From: Linnemannia hyalina
Lineage: Eukaryota > Mortierellomycota > Mortierellomycetes > Mortierellales > Mortierellaceae
Assembly: GCA_019671135.1 (NCBI GenBank)
Contig: JAHRHY010000003.1
Coordinates: 1,054,001-1,118,000, forward strand
Reading direction: 5' to 3'
Length of the DNA stretch: 64,000 nt
Below are positions 57,002 to 64,000 of this stretch, piece by piece. The position numbers and the translations under genes were made by a program. The notes under the pieces were generated by a model, which was given only the letters and a program-made list of their open reading frames with translations, had not been told where the DNA came from and searched no databases. The first letter of the stretch is position 1. Each line of letters starts with the position of its first letter.

Positions 57002-60000
57002 ATGGAGTTATCGAACAAGGAACGCAAGGAGCACAAGAAGCACAAGAAGAGCAAAAAGCACAAGGAGCACAAGGACAAGAAGAGAAAGCATGAAGAAGAC
57101 GATGTTGAGTTAAACGTCGGCAGCTTCAAGAAGGCCCTCGTGACCCCTACCGTCGAGTCCTTGGCCGCCTCAACTGCCGTCCCTCCAACTTCTAGTCGTC
57201 CTGTCACAGTCGGTTCCGCTGGATCTGGAAATTTGGACGAACTGAACATCTTTGGTGGTGGTGACCATTCCAGCGCGGAGGAGGACTCTTCGAGCGATGA
57301 GGACGAGGCGACTGCTCGATCCAAGGTCCTTCAGAAGGCGCGCTCTGTCAACGATGCGACCATGGCCGCTGTCGCTGATCTCTTGACAGCCACTACTGCA
57401 GGTGTGAGTGCGGATGTGATCAAGATGCAGCAACAACTCCAGCAACAGATTCCTTTCACTGCTTCGTCTACCTCTACCGCTACCGCTAGCAGTGCAGAAC
57501 AGCTGACGCGAGAGGAGATCCTAGAGTCGATTGCCGGCATTCCAGCGATGCAGATGCTGCTCCAGCAGGACGGTTTGGCAACCGCAGCCCAGCCACAGCA
57601 GCATCAGGATGCGAACGCGATCTTGATGAGCCTCAGCAACGACCCCTCGATCCTCGCGACTGTCAACAACACAGAGCACCACCCCACCTTGGGTCAGATT
57701 ATGCAGCGGGAAGCCGCGGCGGCGGCAGCGGTAGCGGCGGCGTCCGGATTGCCAGTGCTTGATGGCAAGAGCAGTAGCACCAAGAAGAAGAAGGCGGCCG
57801 CAGCGGCCGGGCCCAAGAGGAACACTCGAACTGGTGTGCCAGCTGTGGCGGCTGCTAACGCTGCCAATGCCAGGACTTTGGAAGAGCAGATGGACTATGA
57901 TATGAGTGGCGCCTCTGAAAATATTCTGCACACCAAGTGGATGATGGCCACCGAGTTGAAAGAGCGAGGTAAGCAATGCTATTGTTGGTCTTTACTGGCT
58001 CTGTCTAGTGGGTGGTTTTGTTGAAATGTTGTCTAATTGCTTTTGTTTTTTGTTATGTTTGTTGGCATGTCTTCTAGGCATCCCATACCGCACGGGAACG
58101 TTCAGTCCGGGGGAGGACAACATTATTCGCCAAAGCATCGACGAATACATTTCACGCCACCATCTGCCCCCGAACGCTCTCCATGAGTGGTTCGAAAAGG
58201 CCTCAGGCCGTGGAGCCGGAAAGGCGGAGCGGAACGAGCTGAAGTCTCTCTGGGTCGAAATTGGTAAGCTTAGTTTATGATGTACTTGGAGCTTACCCTT
58301 GCTGTTGGATAAAGACAACCAACTTCTAACTTTCATTTACACCCTTGCTTTTCAATATCTTTTAGCTGGCCGATTGAAGACGAGACCACTGCTGAACATC
58401 TATTTGCATGTGCGCCGTATGTACCATCCCCAGAACAACATGGGAGTTTGGACAAAGGAAGACGACGACAAGCTGATTGAATACTACGCCAAGCATAAGG
58501 GCCAGTGGACGACAATTGGAGTGGCCCTAGGTCGTATGGCCGACAGTTGCCGTGACCGTTACCGTAACCATCTCAAGGACCTAGCCACGATGAATACTGG
58601 AACGTGGGCACCTGAGGAGGACAAGAAACTGTTGGACATCATGACGGACCTTGCAAAGAAGCAAGGAAAGACCAACCTTGCCGATGCTACGCACATGTGG
58701 ACGGCAATCTCGGAGTTGATGGGAGGTACTCGGTCAAGGCATCAGTGTCGCCATCGATACACCCAGTCCTTGCAGCCCAAGATGGAGATGGCCGACTGGT
58801 TGCCTCCAACTCTTGAACAGACCCTGGCGGCCTCGAACGTGATGTCACTGCGAAAGTCGATTTCTGAGAAGAATGGACAGAAGCGGCAAGCAGAGGCGGA
58901 GGGAGCAGGAGGCACATCACCTTCTAGTGTCCAGCCTGCATCCGCCTCCACCGAGTTCACTGTTCCAGTTGAGGATATCCGCGTCCTTGCTGCTGCCCTC
59001 CAGAACGTCATGCCCAACGGGTCTGATAGTAGTCTTCTTTGGACCCAGGCGATCGGCGGCTCGGGATCGACTCATGCCGGCGGCACCTCTTCCATGTCGA
59101 GTGCCGATCAAGCAGATCATGCGGCTTTGACGGCCGCCATCGCTGCGGCGACCTCACTTCCTGTTCCATCGGCCTCAGCATTGCTCTCTCCAGCATTGTT
59201 GACCGCATCTGCAGCCTCCACCGACAAAGCAGAGACCACCGGCTCTTCTACCACTACCACCACCACAGAAGCCAATGTCACGACCAACACTGTGCCACCC
59301 GCGCCCGAACATCTCCAAAGAAGAACAGGAGCGCGCCAGCGTGCCCTTGATGTCATGCGTCTGATCGAGAAGTCTGAATACAAGGAGTACTCCGAGATCA
59401 AGTGGAAGACCATGGCCAAGAAACTTCGGGCCAAGCTCCAGGAGGCCAACGGAGAGATACTGGGCAAGATCATTGAGGCCCGTGAACGGTTGTCGGCCAA
59501 GAGAGACAAGGCTGTGAGTGATGGTGATCGGTTCAACGGATCAGTGTTGGCGGGTGTTGTGGCAGCAATGGATGCAGCCTTGACGGCCGCCCACGCCGAG
59601 TCGGTGATGACGGTGCAGTTCTCGGCGTCGTCTGCAGTGCTTCAATCAGCATTTGGAGTGACGCGATCCAAAGTTGAGGGGTACAAGACCATGCCGTTCA
59701 AGGAACTGTTGGCCAAGATGACTGCGCTTGAAGAGGAGGAGGTCCGGAAGTATAGAGAGACCAGGAGGATCATTACAAGTCCCGAGTATGCGGAAGCCGC
59801 ACTTGTTCAAGGCCCTTCGGCGAACCGGGAGACGTTTGCTTCTGTGGCGAGGTTCCGTCAGATGCGTACGTATGTCGTCGCGAAACAGGCCGCGTCAAAG
59901 GCACTTTATCAGCACTTTGGAGATAACTCTCGCCGGACATTGAATTCGATCCAGAGCAAAGCCGAAGAGATGTTGCGGGATGAGATGAACTCGGATAGCA

Positions 60001-60251
60001 TGATGCCGATTTTATCGAGGATCCTGCTCAAGATGCAACTCGAGCCTTCTGTTACCTCTTCCCAAGAGGCGGCGGCGGCGGCGACAGCGGCTGCGGCTGC
60101 GGCTGCGACGGAAAATATCCGGACGAACGAGTTTGTCGAGTCTGGAGAGGAGGAATCGGACTATGAGCAGGAGGTTGTTGCCGCTACGGCGGCTGCAGTG
60201 GCTGCTGGCATCGATGACAAGGACCTCTCAGGCGAGGACGAGGACGAATGA
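57002..60251 (+). CDS. Reb1/TTF1-type Myb-domain DNA-binding protein
   Basis: Exons 57002-57968, 58078-58263 and 58366-60251 join in phase, giving 1,012 residues. The N-terminus is a basic Lys/His tract (KERKEHKKHKKSKKHKEHK) typical of nucleolar proteins, then low-complexity Ala/Gln. A Myb-associated segment (about 328-405: TFSPGEDNIIRQSIDEYI, then LKTRPLLNIYLHVRRMYHP) precedes Myb repeats with GVWTKEDDDKLIEYYAKHKG..W.TIGVALGR, RDRYRNHLKDL, and GTWAPEEDKKLLDIM, WTAISELMGGTRSRHQCRHRY. This order is that of Reb1/Nsi1/TTF1, which bind rDNA terminators, stop RNA polymerase I and block replication forks; Reb1 also acts at polymerase II promoters. The C-terminal 450 residues are helical and acidic at the end and not recognised. 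The function is inferred from architecture. Confidence 0.85.
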
Positions 60252-60327
60252 GAGAGAGAGACACTCCCCCCCTCCTTTTGTTGCTTGAGCGCCACCAATA
60301 CCTTCCCTCTCGTTTTCTGACAAACCT

Positions 60328-60354
60328 TTAAACACACACACACACACACACACA
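60328..60354. repeat. (AC)n microsatellite
   Basis: About 12 AC repeats in the 3' flank of the Myb gene, between it and convergent QCR6. Confidence 0.9.
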
Positions 60355-60489
60355 TTTTTTCTATCAACTCTACCGTTACAAAACTATACTTACAAAACAA
60401 TAAAAACTTTCAACATATATTTTATGAAGCTTTAATAGTAGTTGGCTGGAAGCCATGTGTATGGAGAGATGTATAAAGAAGAAAGAAAT

Positions 60490-61851
60490 CTAAACGAGCT
60501 TGTTGAAGTATTTTGGGACAGCCTATTATAGTAAGGAGAAAGTAGAAAGGATGAGGATCGTGGGGTCAGTATCACAAGCCAAACAAAAACAAAAAAAAGT
60601 ATGAAATGTTTTATGTAACGGCCGAAAATTGTCCGGAAACTGAGGGGACCGTGACAAAGGACGATCCCGTCCACAGATGATTCCGCCCTTCCTGCTACTC
60701 TCGTATCGTCCATCCGGGTATATATGCTGTCGGTTTGTCGTCGCTTATTGTCAATGGGCGTATCGTTGTTTTCTACACCAATTGACGTGGTGGTTCCTGT
60801 TGGGTTCCTGATCTTCGATGCGCTTTTTTTTGTGATCTTTTTGATAAAAAAAAACGTTGGTTTCCTTGAAATGCACGAATATAATGCAGTGCTCATTTTG
60901 ATCCTTCTTTTTCCGGCGAGGGTACAAATCCGTCCTGCCGGCGCAATACATAACAAAGGTGGGGGGGAAAGGAAAAAAAGTCAAAAACTTACGCATTCGT
61001 TGACACAGTGCAAGAAGTGGTACAACTCCTCGATGCAGTCCTCGTGGGCTCCGTCCTCGACGCGCTTGGTGCACTCCTCGAGGTGGTGCTTCAATGGGGC
61101 GCAGGTAGAGGTCTCACCGCAAGCTATTATGATTAATAAGGGATCAATCGAAGTTAGCAATTGAAGTGATTTGGAATAAACGCGTGTTGTTATGGATCCC
61201 AGGATTCTGGAGGTGTAATTGAAGATTGGTGCGATAGAAATTAAGCCGGTCGGTCGGGTGGTGTGTGTGGTTTGTGGTTTGTGGTGGAAGGGCGAAAAAG
61301 GCGATGCGGGGCAGTGTTGGCGGGGTCCTTCGGAAAAGTTGGCTGTCGATGTCGTATCAATTAAAAAAAGTGGGAGGGTGTATAACGTCGACGGCGGGGA
61401 AAAAAGAGGGTTGTCGCGAACGGTAGAGGAAGGCGCTGGTGGGAGGTCCTGATCGATCCGAAAGGTGAATTGCTGGCTTTTTTTTTTGCAATCATCCGGC
61501 CGCGTTTCAGGATTCTCTGAATCAATCCGAATGTCCGAAGTGGTCTTAAAAGGGTAAAAAAAAGAGAATGTCCTGCGAAAAAGCGGTGGTAAAGGTCGCC
61601 CGGCATCCATGTTTCTTTTCTTTCTCCTGCCACCATCGACAGCGACAAGAATGCAGAGAAAGAGGAAAAAATAAAATAAACAAGAACCCGAAAGAAAACT
61701 TACCCTCCTCAATCTCGGGCTTGATATCTTCGGGCTCCTCCTCCTCCTCAACGACGACGGCAACCTCCTCCTCGGCCTCCTCAACAGCGACCTCTTCGTG
61801 CTTCTCCTCTGCGTAGACGGCAGGGAACAAATCGGTGATGAAACTCAACAT
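60490..61851 (-). CDS. QCR6: Cytochrome bc1 complex subunit 6 (hinge protein)
   Basis: Three exons, 61851-61704, 61123-60993 and 60522-60490, encode 103 residues. The N-terminus MLSFITDLFPAVYAEEK is followed by a strongly acidic hinge (EEAEEEVAVVVEEEEEPED). The UCR hinge domain comes next: CGETSTCAPLKHHLEEC.KRV and EDCIEELYHFLHCVNEC, with the paired Cys that form disulfides. The last exon is only 33 bases (AVPKYFNKLV) and sits 470 bases beyond exon 2, so reading through exon 2 would wrongly end the protein at VSF. The protein is a small accessory subunit on the intermembrane-space side of complex III, near cytochrome c1. It is convergent with the Myb gene and upstream of the DCN1 gene on the same strand. 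Confidence 0.93.
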
Positions 61852-62222
61852 GGTTGATTATAAAAGTTAAAGAGAGTGGGCGGAAGGGGTGATGGGATGA
61901 GTGTCGGTGATGAGAAAGGGTTGAGATCCGATCCCTTTCGCGAAAGGGACCAACTTTCCGAGGCGATGATGATGACGTCTTGGTAGATATCCGAAGTGCG
62001 ATCAGATATTTGGTGGCGCTAATTTTCGCATCCACTGAACGAAAAAAACAGAGTTGAACGTCCGAATACTACGATGTTGATTAAGTCGATATGTGTTGTA
62101 TTGTGTTTTGATTGTTTTTCTTGTATGCTGAAGTATGTTAAAGCAAAGGAGCGGAATGAGAGATAGAGTGATGCACAAGAAAACACCAAGGTGTTATCAG
62201 GTCAGGTCCCGCGTCTCCAAAA
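61852..62222. other. Spacer between QCR6 promoter and DCN1-like gene end
   Basis: About 370 bases that must hold the QCR6 promoter and the 3' flank of the DCN1-like gene. No gene seen. Confidence 0.6.
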
Positions 62223-64000
62223 TTAGTCCTGATCCAATGTCGTGCGACCGTACTCAACAAAGTCATCAATAAGAACAGGCCAGGCACCTAATAGCAAAGA
62301 GGAATAGACACAACAAACAAATGCACTTGATTAATCCTCTGCAATAGTAATACAATAAAGCGATCGTCCAATGTCCTGACCATTAACAACAACAAGAGAC
62401 ATGTGCTCACCTTCATCGTCGTAGTTTGTGAACTGGGGATCGACCTGGTTAACAAAGTCCAACAACTACATTAAAAAAAACATGCAGCATGCTTTGGGTC
62501 AGTATATCACTCATGCGCATTCTCAAAACAGCATGATAATGAACTTTCTCCAGGACGAAAGAATTAGAAAAAATGCCTCACCAACTGCCAGGTGTCCTTC
62601 GATATGGAGCGGCCGTACTTGTTCTGAACGAAATCGCACCACATGTCAAGTCTTGGGAAGCGATCTGGCAACAAGAGCATCCAAAATGGAATAGCGACAT
62701 CCAAGGCTATTTCAAAGGGATTCAGGGGTGAAAAAAAAGAAGAGTAGACGAGTAAAAAAGGTCAGTCATGGCCAGGGAGAGAAATGACAGCGCACAAGCA
62801 AACAAGTGTGTCAATGCCGAAAAACAATGCACAAGTCTGTCATTCCACATACGCAAACTCTTTTGGTTCTCGCCCAAACCAAAGCTGAACGAAAAGTAAT
62901 AAATCTCCTTGAAAGCTGCGTCGTCCTTGAGTTCCTGGCGCATAGTCTCGATCGCATTCTTCATCTTCTCGATAGTGTCGCATCTATCTCGTCCATATGA
63001 AATGGGCGCGTATTAGTTAAACGGAGCATAATACCATGCGGTCCAACAATCTCAAACAGTTGAATAAAGATTTGCCACCATACCTGAGCTTAGTCCAGCC
63101 CTCGATAAAGCCAGTCCGACTGAACTCGCACATATTCTCAGACTTGAGGTGGTAGGCCATGACTAACATGACAACATCAGTAGGGTCAACGTCCAAGGCC
63201 TCGCAGAACTTCTCCATGCCCTCAATCAGAATATAATCCTTCTCATCTAAAAAGATAGCAGCACAACAAGTTGGAAAGATGATGAGTAATTTCAATAGAG
63301 AAGGACTAACGAGAGAGCGCAAAAAGGAACCAATCCGCAGGAAGGGAAGGGGATAAGATCAAAATGCCTGACCCTTCATCTTTTTCCTCCCTTGCCTCCG
63401 TCTGCTCCCCTGGTTTTTTTCTCCTCCTAGCCTTGCTGTTGCTGTTTGTTGATATCGAGTGGCGGTAATATCGATGATGCTGCTGCTGTTGTTCATGTCG
63501 TTTGTTTGTATCTCCTTTCCATTGTGACCCCTGTTCGTGGGCAGGATGAGGCCATCTCCATCTGTCCTGCCAAACTCGTTTTGTGCTCTGAGCATTACAG
63601 CATACAAAAAACAAAAATATACCCTTGAAGTCGTCAAAAATCTTTTCGATTTGCTTGGAGTTGACGGGTGTGCTCTGCTTTGCGTTGGTCTGAGGCGCAG
63701 CGGTGGCGCCGTTGTAGTAGTTGTTGACCGCGACCTGAATATCCCACTTGGCATCTCTGAGAAGTGTGATGGCAGGCTGCTCCCTAATGGGTTCATCAAT
63801 AAGAAACGCAAGAAGTAAAGTGATAGGGCAAGGGAATTCATTCCCAGTGCAAGATGTTGTCACTCGTTTGGTTAGCTCTCTGTGTAGTGTTTTCGTGTGT
63901 CATGGGTTCTCCCGGTACGAGTAACTGTCGTCGCTAGCAAGAGCAGTGACTGACTGCTACAAAAAAGTAGATGGTGTTTGTGTCCCTTACTTGATGTTGA
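62223..64000 (-). CDS. DCN1: DCN1-like cullin neddylation protein (5' end outside window)
   Basis: Seven exons are visible: 64000-63991 (partial), 63783-63623, 63247-63085, 62983-62853, 62706-62582, 62465-62411 and 62287-62223, all in phase. A UBA-like helix set (KEQPAITLLRDAKWDIQVAVNNYY) is followed by the linker KQIEKIFDDFK and the PONY (DCUN1) domain: MEKFCEALDVDPTDVVMLV, EFSRTGFIEGWTKLR, LKDDAAFKEIYYFSFSF, LPLDVAIPFWMLLLPDRF, MWCDFVQNKYGRSISKDTW and DEGAWPVLIDDFVEYGR. DCN1 promotes transfer of NEDD8 from UBC12 to cullins, activating SCF-type ubiquitin ligases. The start codon and probably the first few residues lie beyond position 64000. Confidence 0.93.

Overview
The window reads as nuclear DNA of a filamentous, early-diverging fungus, most likely Mucoromycota and plausibly a Mortierella relative. 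Evidence: genes are split by many short GT..AG introns; leaders are long and rich in C/T and CA; there is a velvet-domain regulator, fungal QCR6 and DCN1 genes, an SPX phosphate transporter, and a large Fanzor-type protein. The lineage is an inference. I saw no rRNA, tRNA or CRISPR array.

Layout. 0-3.2 kb: 3' end of an unknown gene, a decayed piggyBac-type transposase, and an acidic/Ser-rich gene that abuts it. 3.4-4.9 kb (-): MBOAT/wax-synthase-like gene with an in-frame stop and a frameshift. 6.2-9.7 kb (+): linker histone with a long acidic minisatellite arm. 10.0-10.6 kb (-): Arg/Ala/Glu-rich protein. 12.4-17.4 kb (-): 13-exon cohesin SCC3/STAG-like gene. 19.0-24.2 kb (+): the main finding, a 1,413-residue protein with an N-terminal FEN1/XPG-type nuclease and a C-terminal Fanzor (eukaryotic TnpB) nuclease, behind a TATA-like box and a leader that appears spliced. 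24.8 kb (-): orphan C-terminal fragment of a phosphate transporter. 25.3-28.8 kb (-): intact SPX-SLC13 phosphate transporter. 29.6-31.3 kb (+): disordered protein. 32.3-33.9 kb (-): dual-specificity phosphatase. 35.1-36.5 kb (+): Tctex1-type dynein light chain. 36.5-48.0 kb: about 11.5 kb without a convincing gene. 48.1 kb (+): 82-residue protein. 49.5-50.7 kb (-): 239-residue unknown protein. 53.9-56.3 kb (+): velvet regulator. 57.0-60.3 kb (+): Reb1/TTF1-type Myb protein. 60.5-61.9 kb (-): QCR6. 62.2-64.0 kb (-): DCN1-like protein, 5' end beyond the window.

The genes are a mixture of housekeeping and regulatory functions (chromatin, cohesion, phosphate uptake, signalling, respiration, neddylation) with no sign of one shared pathway. 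Mobile or mobile-derived sequence is limited to the piggyBac relic and the Fanzor-fusion locus. Exon limits were set by hand from splice motifs, reading phase and family resemblance. Most genes close in perfect phase, so the few that do not (MBOAT, SCC3, and the gene after the piggyBac relic) stand out as real lesions or assembly errors.
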